A stretch of DNA of 64,000 nt from DASXUG01 sp036504995. Its GTDB lineage: Bacteria > Pseudomonadota > Gammaproteobacteria > Burkholderiales > Methylophilaceae. Every line of letters begins with the position of its first letter. Positions within the stretch are counted from its first letter, which is position 1. The DNA lies in assembly GCA_036504995.1 (NCBI GenBank), contig DASXUG010000012.1:124001-188000 (forward strand), given 5' to 3'. Positions 54,105 through 63,909 of this stretch are shown piece by piece. The notes below the pieces were generated by a model that had not been told where the DNA came from, did not search any database, and worked only from the letters and a program-made list of their open reading frames with translations. The translations under genes and the position numbers were made by a program.

Positions 54105-54208
54105 TTCAATCATGAATAATCATTAACCAGGCTAAACAACGCATTTAAATAATGCTGATTAAGGCTAGCTGGTTTAAAATTACACTTTTGATTCAATCGG
54201 AAGTTGTC

Positions 54209-56062
54209 ATGCCTAAATATCGTTCGCACACCACCACCCAAGGCCGCAACATGGCGGGCGCTCGTGCCCTATGGCGCGCCACGGGAATGAAGGATGAAGA
54301 CTTTTCTAAACCCATTATCGCCGTTGCAAACTCTTTCACCCAGTTTGTGCCTGGACATGTGCATTTAAAAGACATGGGGCAATTGGTGGCGAGAGAGATT
54401 GAAAAAGCGGGCGGCGTCGCCAAGGAATTCAACACCATCGCGGTCGATGACGGCATCGCCATGGGTCATGGCGGCATGCTTTACAGTTTACCTAGCCGCG
54501 ATTTGATTGCGGACAGCGTGGAATACATGGTCAACGCGCACTGCGCAGATGCACTGGTATGTATCTCAAACTGTGACAAAATCACCCCAGGCATGCTCAT
54601 GGCGGCGTTGCGCCTCAATATTCCAGTAGTGTTTGTATCAGGCGGCCCAATGGAAGCTGGTAAAGTAAATTGGCAAGGTAACGCACACAAACTAGACTTG
54701 GTCGATGCCATGGTTGCCGCCGCAGATAGCAAAGTAAGTGATGCAGAATCAGACGCCATTGAGCGCTCAGCCTGCCCTACCTGTGGTTCGTGCTCAGGTA
54801 TGTTTACCGCCAACTCAATGAACTGCTTAACCGAGGCTTTAGGGCTAAGCTTGCCTGGTAACGGCTCCACACTAGCCACTCACTCGGCACGTAAACAATT
54901 ATTTTTGCAAGCGGGTCGATTAATTGTGGAGATCACTAAACGCCATTACGAGCAGGATGATTACAGCGTATTGCCGCGTTCTATCGCCAATATGAAGGCC
55001 TTTGAAAATGCGATGAGCTTAGATGTCGCTATGGGTGGATCGACCAATACCGTATTGCACTTACTGGCTGCCGCACATGAAGCTGGTGTCAACTTCACCA
55101 TGAAAGACATCGATCGCATTTCACGCCATGTACCATGCGTGTGCAAAGTGGCCCCGGCTACTGCGAAATATCATATGGAAGATGTACACCGTGCTGGCGG
55201 CGTAATGGGTATTTTAAGTGAATTAAATCGCGCTGGCGTGATTCATGGTGACACGCCCACCGTGCATAGTCCGAGCTTAAATGCCGCACTAGAGAAATGG
55301 GATATCACGACGACCACAGACGAAGAGGTGAAAAAATTCTTCCGTGCAGCACCAGGTGGCATCCCCACCACCATCGCATTTAGCCAAAGCATGCTGTGGC
55401 CCGAGCTTGATACTGACCGTGCTGAAGGCTGTATCCGTGATAAAGCACATGCCTACTCACTAGATGGTGGTTTAGCCGTGCTATATGGCAATATTGCTTT
55501 AGACGGCTGCATCGTTAAAACTGCTGGTGTTGATGACAGTATTCTAAAATTCACAGGGCGTGCGCGCATTTTTGAATCACAAGATGCTGCAGTTGAGGGC
55601 ATTTTGGCAGACGATGTTGTGGCTGGTGATGTGGTAGTGATTCGTTACGAAGGCCCGCGTGGCGGCCCTGGTATGCAAGAAATGCTTTATCCAACCTCTT
55701 ATTTAAAATCTAAGGGGCTTGGCAAAGAATGTGCTTTACTTACAGATGGTAGATTCTCAGGTGGCACATCTGGCTTAAGCATTGGTCATGCATCTCCAGA
55801 GGCGGCAGAAGGCGGAGCCATTGGTTTGGTGGAAGAAGGTGACACAATTGAGATCGACATTCCGAATCGAACTATCCATTTAAACGTATCTGATGCAGAA
55901 TTATCGGCACGTCGCGCTAATATGGAAGCAAAAGGTAAGGCCGCGTGGAAACCTGTTAACCGTGAGCGTCATGTTTCACCAGCTTTGCGCGCCTACGCAG
56001 CAATGAGCACCAGTGCGGCGTTTGGTGCGGTTCGTGATGTAAGCCAAATTGAAAATAAATAA
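54209..56062 (+). CDS. ilvD: Dihydroxy-acid dehydratase
   Basis: A 617-residue enzyme starting at the ATG at 54209 (MPKYRSHTTTQGRNMAGARAL), with GGAAG 5 bases upstream. A longer in-frame start adds 19 unrelated residues. Fe-S ligand Cys lie in CISNCDKITPGM and CPTCGSCSGMFTANSMNC. It makes the 2-keto acids of valine and isoleucine synthesis. The length matches E. coli IlvD within a residue or so. No riboswitch or leader peptide is seen upstream. Confidence 0.96.
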   Translation: MPKYRSHTTTQGRNMAGARALWRATGMKDEDFSKPIIAVANSFTQFVPGHVHLKDMGQLVAREIEKAGGVAKEFNTIAVDDGIAMGHGGMLYSLPSRDLIADSVEYMVNAHCADALVCISNCDKITPGMLMAALRLNIPVVFVSGGPMEAGKVNWQGNAHKLDLVDAMVAAADSKVSDAESDAIERSACPTCGSCSGMFTANSMNCLTEALGLSLPGNGSTLATHSARKQLFLQAGRLIVEITKRHYEQDDYSVLPRSIANMKAFENAMSLDVAMGGSTNTVLHLLAAAHEAGVNFTMKDIDRISRHVPCVCKVAPATAKYHMEDVHRAGGVMGILSELNRAGVIHGDTPTVHSPSLNAALEKWDITTTTDEEVKKFFRAAPGGIPTTIAFSQSMLWPELDTDRAEGCIRDKAHAYSLDGGLAVLYGNIALDGCIVKTAGVDDSILKFTGRARIFESQDAAVEGILADDVVAGDVVVIRYEGPRGGPGMQEMLYPTSYLKSKGLGKECALLTDGRFSGGTSGLSIGHASPEAAEGGAIGLVEEGDTIEIDIPNRTIHLNVSDAELSARRANMEAKGKAAWKPVNRERHVSPALRAYAAMSTSAAFGAVRDVSQIENK

Positions 56063-56104
56063 CTGAACATTCATTCATTTGAACATGCACTATTAGGCGA
56101 GCCC

Positions 56105-57043
56105 ATGACATCTGACGCAACAAAAAAAAGTACCGCAAGCAATAGCAATATATTGCCGATGAGATTATTTCATCCCAATATTAAACTCACCAAAGATGCC
56201 AACGACCTGCAATACCTAGAAATTGATAACCAGTTTGCAACTGCAAAAATTGCATTGCAAGGGGCGCATGTAATGCACTGGCAGCCAAAAACTGAGAAGT
56301 ACCCAGTATTATGGCTTTCTGATCATGCCAGATATGTTAAAGGTCGCTCAATTCGTGGTGGTGTACCCATTTGCTGGCCTTGGTTTGGTGCACATCCAAC
56401 AGATAGCACACTTTGCCCACATGGGTTCGCACGGGTGATTCCATGGGAAATCATAGATGCAGACTCTACCTATACAGGTGCCACCCGTATCGCATTACAA
56501 ATGCAACAAACCCCTGAAGCTAAGCGTCAGCTGTCTTATCCATACAACCTAACGCTAATGCTCACGATTGGGCGTAGATTACGCATTGAGCTGGCAACCA
56601 CTAACTTGGCTGAGCACCCTTTTGTGATTGGCGAAGCTTTCCACACCTATCTAAATATCAGCGATATTGAGAAAGTTAAAGTCACAGGTCTGCAAGAATG
56701 CGTTTATGCTGACAAAATGCGCAAATATGAGCGTCATGTAGAAAATGGCTACTTGAAATTTAATGGCGAGTTTGACCGCATGTTTCTTAACCATACCTCT
56801 GATTGCGTGATTCATGACGCTGGTTACAATCGACTGATACGCGTCTCAAAATCGGGTAGCAATAGCACCGTGGTTTGGACGCCAGGGGCCGAGAAAGCTC
56901 ATGCTATGGGAGATATGGGGAACGGTGATGAGTGGCGTAAAATGATATGCGTGGAAACCACCAATGCCATGGAAAACTCTGTTGTTATCAACCCAACGCG
57001 TACACATTTACTCACTGCTGAATACAATGTAGAAGCGTTATAA
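56105..57043 (+). CDS. D-hexose-6-phosphate mutarotase (YeaD-like)
   Basis: A 312-residue aldose-1-epimerase-fold protein. Motifs are GAHVMHWQP, RGGVPICWPWFGAHP, CPHGFARVIPWEI, a central EAFHTYLNISD with the catalytic-type His, and the C-terminal CVETTNA. Relatives interconvert anomers of glucose-6-phosphate. It is located 42 bases after ilvD; functional linkage is not obvious. Confidence 0.9.
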   Translation: MTSDATKKSTASNSNILPMRLFHPNIKLTKDANDLQYLEIDNQFATAKIALQGAHVMHWQPKTEKYPVLWLSDHARYVKGRSIRGGVPICWPWFGAHPTDSTLCPHGFARVIPWEIIDADSTYTGATRIALQMQQTPEAKRQLSYPYNLTLMLTIGRRLRIELATTNLAEHPFVIGEAFHTYLNISDIEKVKVTGLQECVYADKMRKYERHVENGYLKFNGEFDRMFLNHTSDCVIHDAGYNRLIRVSKSGSNSTVVWTPGAEKAHAMGDMGNGDEWRKMICVETTNAMENSVVINPTRTHLLTAEYNVEAL

Positions 57044-57218
57044 GCACATAAAAACTCAATAAAGTAGTTACTCAAACTTTTTGTAAACTTTTGTGTCAAC
57101 TCAATACTGACAATTTGCGTTAATCAGACACACTGTAAAACAAAGTTAAAGTTATCGTGAGCAGTGCTAGGCAGTAAAATCAAAAGTAGGTAGTATACTG
57201 GCTTGAATAATTAAGTAA

Positions 57219-57569
57219 GTGATGGAATCTGCTGTGAAAGCTGAGCAATTAATACTTGTTATATTATTCTTTTTTTGTTTCATTGATATGTCACATGCTG
57301 AAGCGCCGTATGACTTAGCTCAAAAGTATGGATGCATGGCATGTCATAGTGCTACTGAAGGCTTGATAGGCCCTTCCTTTAAGGCGATTGCAAGTAAGTA
57401 CAGGGGTGACCCTGATGGTAAGAAAAAGCTGATTGCAAAGCTTAAAAATGGTGGGCCGAATCAAGGTGAAGATGGTATTTGGGGGCGGAAAGTTATGCCG
57501 CCCTTCAAAGATGAAATAAAGAACCAAGAACACTACGCTGTTTTAGTAGATTGGGTGTTGTCACATTAA
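57219..57569 (+). CDS. Small class I cytochrome c (c551/c552-like)
   Basis: Up to 116 residues. The start is uncertain: GTG at 57219, ATG at 57222, or GTG at 57234 with GGA 7 bases upstream, which gives the cleanest signal peptide (KAEQLILVILFFFCF...SHA). The heme motif is CMACHS and the Met ligand lies in KVMPPFKD. It carries electrons in the periplasm. It lies 30 bases before a paralogue (57600-57929), so the two form a tandem cytochrome pair. Confidence 0.88.
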   Translation: MMESAVKAEQLILVILFFFCFIDMSHAEAPYDLAQKYGCMACHSATEGLIGPSFKAIASKYRGDPDGKKKLIAKLKNGGPNQGEDGIWGRKVMPPFKDEIKNQEHYAVLVDWVLSH

Positions 57570-57599
57570 CAATATTTTAATTAGGTAAGGAGTTGGGGA

Positions 57600-57929
57600 A
57601 TGAGTAAATCTTTAATGAGTTTGTTGTTAGCTTGTGGTTTAACTGCATTTGCAACACAAAGTTTCGCTGATGTAAAAGCTGGTGAAGCTGTGGCAAAGGG
57701 TAGCGACTGTATGTTGTGTCACGCAGTGGACAAAGTTGTGGTTGGTCCATCAATGAAAGACATTGCTGCAAAATACAAAGGTGCAGACAAGGCGCAAATC
57801 GCTAAATTAGCAGAAAAAGTTAAAACAGGTGGTAGCGGTAACTGGGGTACTACTCCTATGGCCCCACACCCAGCTTTAAGCGAAGCTGATCGTATTAGCG
57901 CAGTTGAGTGGGTACTCTCACACAAATAA
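57600..57929 (+). CDS. Small class I cytochrome c (c551-like)
   Basis: A 109-residue exported cytochrome. A signal peptide ends at SFADV, the heme motif is CMLCHA, GPSMKDIAAKYKG follows, and the Met ligand lies in TTPMAPHP. AAGGAG precedes the ATG at normal distance. It is a paralogue of the preceding gene (same ...GPS.K.IA.KY.G...VEWVLSH layout). It probably donates electrons to a terminal oxidase or accepts them from periplasmic dehydrogenases. A terminator follows. Confidence 0.92.
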   Translation: MSKSLMSLLLACGLTAFATQSFADVKAGEAVAKGSDCMLCHAVDKVVVGPSMKDIAAKYKGADKAQIAKLAEKVKTGGSGNWGTTPMAPHPALSEADRISAVEWVLSHK

Positions 57930-58010
57930 GTACTCACCATATGAGTTGGATGCATCACTCTATAGCGCTCAACTCTTACAACCTGTCTCACCATAGACGG
58001 TACATGACTT

Positions 58011-58037
58011 AAAGCCAGTTCAAAAGACTGGCTTTTT
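58011..58037 (+). terminator. Intrinsic terminator after the cytochrome pair
   Basis: A perfect 9-base stem AAAGCCAGT (58011-58019) / ACTGGCTTT (58027-58035) followed by TTT. It can also serve the convergent permease gene on the other strand. Confidence 0.9.
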
Positions 58038-58065
58038 TGTTAACTGTGACTTAGCTCTTGATAGC

Positions 58066-59466
58066 CTATTTTGCTCTTAACTTACTATGATGCATTGAGT
58101 ATGCAAAGTAAAAAATAACCCCCACTAACAACCACATCAGAAAACGATGCCAGGTCGCAGCAGGTAAAAATGTCATCAAGGCCCCACACGATAATATACC
58201 CAATACTGGTATTAAAGGGTTCCAGGGATTTTTGAATGGCCGATGTAAATTAGGCTGTGTTTTACGTAAGCGAATCACCCCCACACATACCATCACAAAG
58301 CTTGCTAGCGTGCCGATATTGACGGTTTCCGCCAACTCACCCAGTGGAATAAAGCCTGCTACGATAGACACCACGACACCACACATTAAAATCACTTTAC
58401 TAGGTGTTTGACGGTCTGGATTTACCTCAGAGAACACATGCGAAATCAACCCATCACGACTCATCGCGAACAGTATGCGAGTTAATCCATACAACAGCAC
58501 CAACAAGACAGTAATTAGACCCGCCAGTACGCCTGTTGCTACTAAAGTTGACGCCCATGTGTAACCGAGCTTAGTCAACGCATAAGCCACTGGCGATTTT
58601 GTATTAAGCTCCGCGTAAGGTACTACACCCGTGAGAATACCTGAAACGATAATATAGATCACTGTGCAAAAAATCAGCGAGGCAATCAGACCAATCGGTA
58701 AATCGCGCTGTGGATTTTTACATTCTTCCGCTGCAGTGGAAACTGCATCGAAGCCAAAGTAGGCAAAAAACACAAGTGAAGCACCAGCCAGCACACCTAT
58801 ATTTTTACCATCAGGCAAAGTTTGAAACCAGCCAAACGGCATAAATGGTTGCCAGTTGGCACTGTTGATATGCCCTGCTGCCAATGCAATAAAAATGGCA
58901 ATCGTACTCAACTTGATGATGACAATAATATTGTTAACGCGCGCACTTTCTTTTACGCCCACCAACAAAAGTATCGTCAGCACCCAGATAATGCCAAACG
59001 CTGGTAAATTAATTAAGCCACCTTCCATTGGCGCTTTGGTCAAGCCTTCTGGCAGCGCAATATCAAAACTGGCTAGTGTATGGATAAAATAACCTGCCCA
59101 ACCATTGGCAACGGCAGCTGCACCAACGCCGTACTCCAGTAGCAACATCCAGCCCATCAGCCACGCGATAAACTCACCAAAAGCCACGTAACTATAGCCA
59201 TATGCGCTACCTGAGCCGCCAATCGAGGCAGATAACTCAGCATAAGCAAGTGCAGCAAAGCCAGAAGCAACGCCTGCAAAAATAAAGGAGAGCACCACCG
59301 CAGGGCCTGATTGCGTTGCAGCAGCGATACCTGTGAGCACAAAAATGCCCGTTCCGATGGCACAACCTATGCCCAGCAAGGCTAGATCAAATGCAGACAA
59401 ACACTTTTTGAGGCCAGTATCCGTATGGCCAACGATGGGTTTGGTACGAAATAGCTGCTGTAGCAT
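58066..59466 (-). CDS. APC-family amino acid permease
   Basis: A 466-residue membrane protein with about 12 helices. The first helix carries the APC motif LLGIGCAIGTGIFVLTG, and FFAYFGFDAVSTAAEECKNPQRDLPIGL follows. It belongs to the cationic-amino-acid-transporter-like branch (YfnA type). The substrate is not fixed. The 79 bases to hemF hold no visible riboswitch. Confidence 0.9.
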   Translation of the reverse strand: MLQQLFRTKPIVGHTDTGLKKCLSAFDLALLGIGCAIGTGIFVLTGIAAATQSGPAVVLSFIFAGVASGFAALAYAELSASIGGSGSAYGYSYVAFGEFIAWLMGWMLLLEYGVGAAAVANGWAGYFIHTLASFDIALPEGLTKAPMEGGLINLPAFGIIWVLTILLLVGVKESARVNNIIVIIKLSTIAIFIALAAGHINSANWQPFMPFGWFQTLPDGKNIGVLAGASLVFFAYFGFDAVSTAAEECKNPQRDLPIGLIASLIFCTVIYIIVSGILTGVVPYAELNTKSPVAYALTKLGYTWASTLVATGVLAGLITVLLVLLYGLTRILFAMSRDGLISHVFSEVNPDRQTPSKVILMCGVVVSIVAGFIPLGELAETVNIGTLASFVMVCVGVIRLRKTQPNLHRPFKNPWNPLIPVLGILSCGALMTFLPAATWHRFLMWLLVGVIFYFAYSMHHSKLRAK

Positions 59467-59545
59467 AAACTCTCCCTTTTATAATTATTATGGAATTATG
59501 CACTAACTATGCCAGTGCTGTGACGCTTAAATTTTAGCTAGCAAT

Positions 59546-60484
59546 TTAAACACCCAGCCAGTTTTTATCAACTAAAAAGTCTGTATATAGCTTATCTTCA
59601 TGGCTGCCCGCTTCTGGTTTCCAATCATAGCGCCATTTCACAATCGGTGGCATGGAAAGTAATATGGATTCAGTTCGTCCGTTTGATTGCAGGCCAAACA
59701 ATGTGCCACGATCAAACACAAGATTAAACTCCACATAACGCCCACGGCGATAGGCCTGAAAATCACGCTCACGTTCGCTATAAGCGCTATCTTTGCGCCT
59801 TTGTACAATCGGCAAATAAGCTTGGGTAAACGCATCCCCCACCGCACGCTGCATGGCAAAACTTTGTTCAAAGCCAAGTTGATTAAAATCATCAAAGAAA
59901 ATACCGCCAATGCCGCGAGGCTCTTGCCGATGCTTGAGGTGGAAATACTGATCGCATTCTTTTTTAAACTCGGAGTATAAATCTGTGCCAAACGGCGCTA
60001 ATGCATCACGGCAAGTGCGGTGAAAATGCACACAATCCTCTTCATAACCATAATAAGGAGTTAAATCCATGCCGCCGCCAAACCACCAGATATCTGAGTC
60101 GCCGCTATTTTGTGCCTTTGCCACAAAAAAACGTACATTCATATGCACGGTTGGGATATAAGGATTACGTGGATGAAACACCAATGAAACGCCCATGGCT
60201 TCCCAAGGACGGCCCGCCGCCTCAGGGTGTGCCACGCTGGCCGCAGGCGGTAACTTATTACCAATCACGTGTGAAAAACCCACACCAGCACGTTCAAACA
60301 CATTACCTTCTTCCAGCATACAAGAAGTACCGCCGCCGCCCTCTGGGCGCTGCCAGCTATCATGCAAAAAGTTTTTACCATCGACCATTTCCACCGCTTC
60401 TACGATTCGATTTTGCAGCCCTTGCAAATACTCAAATACGGCTTTGGTATTGATAATCTCTGGGGGGATATTAGTGCTGTTCAT
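59546..60484 (-). CDS. hemF: Oxygen-dependent coproporphyrinogen III oxidase
   Basis: A 312-residue enzyme. Motifs are WQRPEGGGGTSCMLEEGNVFERAGVGFSHV, WWFGGGMDLTPYYG, HRQEPRGIGGIFFDDFN and the YVEFNLVFDRGTLFGLQSNGRTESIL stretch. It converts coproporphyrinogen III to protoporphyrinogen IX in aerobic heme synthesis, feeding the many cytochromes encoded here. It starts 5 bases after tsaC in a probable purH-purD-tsaC-hemF operon. Confidence 0.97.
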   Translation of the reverse strand: MNSTNIPPEIINTKAVFEYLQGLQNRIVEAVEMVDGKNFLHDSWQRPEGGGGTSCMLEEGNVFERAGVGFSHVIGNKLPPAASVAHPEAAGRPWEAMGVSLVFHPRNPYIPTVHMNVRFFVAKAQNSGDSDIWWFGGGMDLTPYYGYEEDCVHFHRTCRDALAPFGTDLYSEFKKECDQYFHLKHRQEPRGIGGIFFDDFNQLGFEQSFAMQRAVGDAFTQAYLPIVQRRKDSAYSERERDFQAYRRGRYVEFNLVFDRGTLFGLQSNGRTESILLSMPPIVKWRYDWKPEAGSHEDKLYTDFLVDKNWLGV

Positions 60485-60489
60485 TGCGA

Positions 60490-61077
60490 TTACTTTCTTA
60501 AAATTTTGCCTGTCTGTAAATCTTGAATGGTAGATGGTTTTTTGTAATGCCCGATTTTACCTGGCATCACCCACACACGGCCCGCAAATTTTCGGTAGGC
60601 TGCAAGGTAGGTTTTAATGGATTTTTGGCCGCTTAAATTAGCGCTGGTCGAGACTAACGCCATACCCGCCAATTGGCACAGGTCACGGGCACCTGCATGG
60701 GCTGGTACACGTACTGCAATAGTACCTTTGCCACCAGTGAGTGAATACTCACATTTACTGCTGGCCTTAACTATAAACGTGTGTGGTGCTGGCCAAGTCG
60801 CTTTTAACTTGGTGATATGCGTAGGATTTAAATTGTCACACAGCGGTAATAACTGCTTAAGATGAGCGCCAATTACAATCATGCCCTTGGAGGCATCACG
60901 TTGCTTTAGCTTGATTAACTTTTTAAGTGCTTGCGGATGGTTAGGGTCACAGCCCAAACCAAAACAAGATTCAGTGGCATAAGCGATAATGCCACCGCCT
61001 TTAAGAAATCGATGGAGTTTCGCGTTAGCCCTTAATCGCACGATAGCCAATATCCTTGCGATACTGAGCACCATCAA
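60490..61077 (-). CDS. tsaC: L-threonylcarbamoyladenylate synthase (YrdC/Sua5 domain)
   Basis: A 195-residue YrdC-fold protein. Motifs are GGIIAYATESCFGLGCDP, LIKLKQRDASKGMIVIG, TFIVKAS, TIAVRVPAH and LVSTSANLSGQ. It makes threonylcarbamoyl-AMP for t6A37 in tRNAs. The start is not certain: the ATG at 61077 overlaps purD by 53 bases, and a GTG at 61041 would shorten the overlap. It sits in the order purH-purD-tsaC-hemF. Confidence 0.88.
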   Translation of the reverse strand: MMVLSIARILAIVRLRANAKLHRFLKGGGIIAYATESCFGLGCDPNHPQALKKLIKLKQRDASKGMIVIGAHLKQLLPLCDNLNPTHITKLKATWPAPHTFIVKASSKCEYSLTGGKGTIAVRVPAHAGARDLCQLAGMALVSTSANLSGQKSIKTYLAAYRKFAGRVWVMPGKIGHYKKPSTIQDLQTGKILRK

Positions 61078-62296
61078 ACTTAATATCCTCTATCAAGCGA
61101 TACGCTTGCTGCTGCGCAAACTTAACTGTTTCACCCAAGGTAGTCACGCATAACACACGCCCACCACTGGTCACCACTTTTCCATCCTTGAGTGAGGTTC
61201 CCGCATGGAACACATAAGCATCTTGAATATCTGACTTTGGCAAACCCGTGATTTCATCACCAAGTTTAGGCGTATCAGGATAATTAGCACTTGCCATCAC
61301 TACGCCAAGGGCAAAACGTCTATCCCACTCGGCCTCAATTTGATCTAACTTGCCATCCACCGCATGTTGGGCTAAAGACACGAAATCAGACTTTAAGCGC
61401 ATCATTATCGGCTGTGTTTCTGGGTCGCCCATACGGCAATTAAACTCCAAGGTTTTCACGTCACCATTAGGGCTAATCATCAAACCTGCGTATAGAAACC
61501 CAGTATACGGAATGCCATCTTTTGCCATCCCTTCAACGGTTGGCTTAATAATTTCACGCATCACTTTGGCATGTATGTCAGGAGTGACCACTGGCGCTGG
61601 CGAATACGCCCCCATACCGCCCGTGTTAGGGCCTTGATCTTGGTCGAGTAAACGCTTATGGTCTTGGCTGGTGGCGAGGGCTAAGATATTTTTACCATCT
61701 ACCATCACCATAAAGCTGGCTTCTTCACCCACCAAAAACTCTTCAATCACAACACGCGCGCCAGCATCGCCCAATTTGTTGTCTGAAAGCATGGCATCAA
61801 TCGCGGCATGCGCTTCAGCCTCTTCCATCGCAACCACAACCCCCTTGCCAGCCGCCAACCCATCCGCCTTAATCACGATGGGCGCACCTTGTTTACTCAC
61901 ATAATCATGCGCTAATGTTGCATCTGTAAAAGTGGCATACGCCGCAGTGGGGATGCTATGACGGAACATAAAAGCTTTTGCATAATCTTTAGATGATTCA
62001 AGTTGCGCAGCTGCTTTGCTTGGCCCAAAAATTTTCAAACCATTAGCGCGAAACGCATCGACGACCCCTTGAGAAAGCGGTGCTTCTGGCCCAACAATCG
62101 TCAGATGAATTTTCTCATCCAAAGCGAATTTGACTAGCTCATCCACTTTGGTAATTGGCACATTTACCATATCGAGATTAGTGGCTGTTCCTGCGTTACC
62201 TGGCGCCACATACACGCGGCTCACTTCTTTATTTTGTGCTACCTTCCATGCAAGTGCGTGCTCACGTCCACCGCTGCCTATGACCAATATTTTCAT
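61025..62296 (-). CDS. purD: Phosphoribosylamine-glycine ligase
   Basis: A 423-residue ATP-grasp enzyme. The N-terminal site is KILVIGSGGREHALAWK; the ATP-grasp region shows PIVIKADGLAAGKGVVVA and later GDPETQPIMMRL. It catalyses the second step of purine synthesis. It follows purH by 26 bases and overlaps tsaC at its 3' end. Length is normal. Confidence 0.97.
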   Translation of the reverse strand: MKILVIGSGGREHALAWKVAQNKEVSRVYVAPGNAGTATNLDMVNVPITKVDELVKFALDEKIHLTIVGPEAPLSQGVVDAFRANGLKIFGPSKAAAQLESSKDYAKAFMFRHSIPTAAYATFTDATLAHDYVSKQGAPIVIKADGLAAGKGVVVAMEEAEAHAAIDAMLSDNKLGDAGARVVIEEFLVGEEASFMVMVDGKNILALATSQDHKRLLDQDQGPNTGGMGAYSPAPVVTPDIHAKVMREIIKPTVEGMAKDGIPYTGFLYAGLMISPNGDVKTLEFNCRMGDPETQPIMMRLKSDFVSLAQHAVDGKLDQIEAEWDRRFALGVVMASANYPDTPKLGDEITGLPKSDIQDAYVFHAGTSLKDGKVVTSGGRVLCVTTLGETVKFAQQQAYRLIEDIKFDGAQYRKDIGYRAIKG

Positions 62297-62322
62297 TACA
62301 AACCTCTTTTTATCGGGGGATT

Positions 62323-63909
62323 TTAGTGACGGAAATGACGAATACCAGTCAGCACCATAGCCAAGCCGCGCTCATTGGCAGCGGCGATTACCTCTTCATC
62401 ACGCATACTGCCACCTGGATGAATGACACAACTTGCACCAGCATCTGCCAACACATCCACACCATCACGGAATGGGAAGAATGCATCCGAAGCGACTACT
62501 GAACCTTGCAGGCTTAAACCTGCATTTTGTGCTTTAATCGCAGCAATTTTAGTGCTGTCTACACGGCTCATCTGGCCTGCGCCAACGCCTAAAGTCATGC
62601 CCTCACCACAAAATACGATGGCGTTAGATTTGACATATTTGGCCACACGCCAGGCAAATAGTAAATCTTGCATTTGGGCAGGCGTGGGTTGCTTTTGTGT
62701 GACAACTTTTAAATCTGCCACATTAATTTCATGATTATCTGCGGTTTGCAGCAAGATGCCAGAGCCAACACGCTTAGAGTCAATCGCGTTGCGACCTTTT
62801 TCCCAAGCACTAGTACCACCCGCAGGCAAGGCAATTTTAAGCACGCGCACATTGGCCTTCGCCTTAAAAATCGCCAAGGCTTCTGCGGTGTAATCTGGAG
62901 CGATCAACACTTCTACAAATTGCTTAGAAACAATTTCAGCCGCGGCTCCATCGACCACGGCATTGAACGCAATAATGCCGCCAAAAGCCGATGTCGGGTC
63001 GGTTTTCAAGGCTTTAGAATAGGCGTCTAATGCAGTTTGGCCTAGGGCTACTCCACACGGATTGGCATGTTTGACTATCACGCAGGCAGTCGTATCAAAT
63101 GACTTTACACATTCCCAGGCAGCATCTGCATCGGCAATATTGTTATAACTTAACTCTTTACCTTGCAACTGCTCAGCTGTGACCAAAGACCCAAGAGCTG
63201 GGTATAAGTCTCGGTAAAACGCGGCAGTTTGGTGTGGATTTTCGCCATAGCGCAAATCCTGTACTTTAACAAAGCGACCATTCATTTGAGCAGGATAAGC
63301 GTTACGCGTACCATCGGTATTAAAACTGCTTAAATAATCACTAATCGCAGCATCATAATTACTAATACGGTTAAATGCCGCAACGGACAAAGCAAAGCGC
63401 GTTGCTTGGCTAGTAGCCCCATCGGTAGCCTTCATTTCGGCCAACACCTCAGCGTATTGGCTGGCATCAGTGAGCACTGCAACATCCTTCCAATTTTTAG
63501 CAGCAGAGCGCACCATCGCGGGCCCGCCAATATCAATATTTTCAATGGCGTCTTCGAAGGTGCAATCAGGTTTTGCAACCGTCGCTTCAAATGGGTATAA
63601 GTTAACAATTAACATGTCGATATTTGGAATGCCTGCTGCCTTCATGGCGGCCACATGCTCAGGCATATCACGACGACCGAGCAAACCGCCATGCACTTTA
63701 GGGTGTAAAGTTTTTACGCGTCCATCCAGCATTTCAGAAAAACCAGTGTAGTCGCTGACTTCAATCACGGGGATTTTGTTATCACGTAATAGCGTAGCCG
63801 TACCGCCCGTGGATAATATCTCTACTCCGAAGTTATGCAAACCTTGTGCTAATTCGAGAATGCCAGTTTTATCAGATACGCTGATGAGTGCTCTTTTTAT
63901 AGTTGCCAT
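62323..63909 (-). CDS. purH: Bifunctional AICAR formyltransferase / IMP cyclohydrolase
   Basis: A 528-residue two-domain enzyme. The N-terminal IMP cyclohydrolase domain (about 1-195) has SVSDKTGILELAQGL, STGGTATLLRD and GRVKTLHPKVHGGLL. The C-terminal formyltransferase domain has GENPHQTAAFYRD, VKHANPCGVA and the late DAGASCVIHPGGSMRDEEVI. It catalyses the last two steps to IMP. It is first in the purH-purD-tsaC-hemF set. No fis gene end is visible in the 91 bases upstream. Confidence 0.97.
   Translation of the reverse strand: MATIKRALISVSDKTGILELAQGLHNFGVEILSTGGTATLLRDNKIPVIEVSDYTGFSEMLDGRVKTLHPKVHGGLLGRRDMPEHVAAMKAAGIPNIDMLIVNLYPFEATVAKPDCTFEDAIENIDIGGPAMVRSAAKNWKDVAVLTDASQYAEVLAEMKATDGATSQATRFALSVAAFNRISNYDAAISDYLSSFNTDGTRNAYPAQMNGRFVKVQDLRYGENPHQTAAFYRDLYPALGSLVTAEQLQGKELSYNNIADADAAWECVKSFDTTACVIVKHANPCGVALGQTALDAYSKALKTDPTSAFGGIIAFNAVVDGAAAEIVSKQFVEVLIAPDYTAEALAIFKAKANVRVLKIALPAGGTSAWEKGRNAIDSKRVGSGILLQTADNHEINVADLKVVTQKQPTPAQMQDLLFAWRVAKYVKSNAIVFCGEGMTLGVGAGQMSRVDSTKIAAIKAQNAGLSLQGSVVASDAFFPFRDGVDVLADAGASCVIHPGGSMRDEEVIAAANERGLAMVLTGIRHFRH

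Noticed and set aside
59467..59545. A lysine or other amino-acid riboswitch before the APC permease
   Set aside because: The gap is only 79 bases, belongs downstream of the start on the wrong side for a long leader, and shows no conserved riboswitch core.
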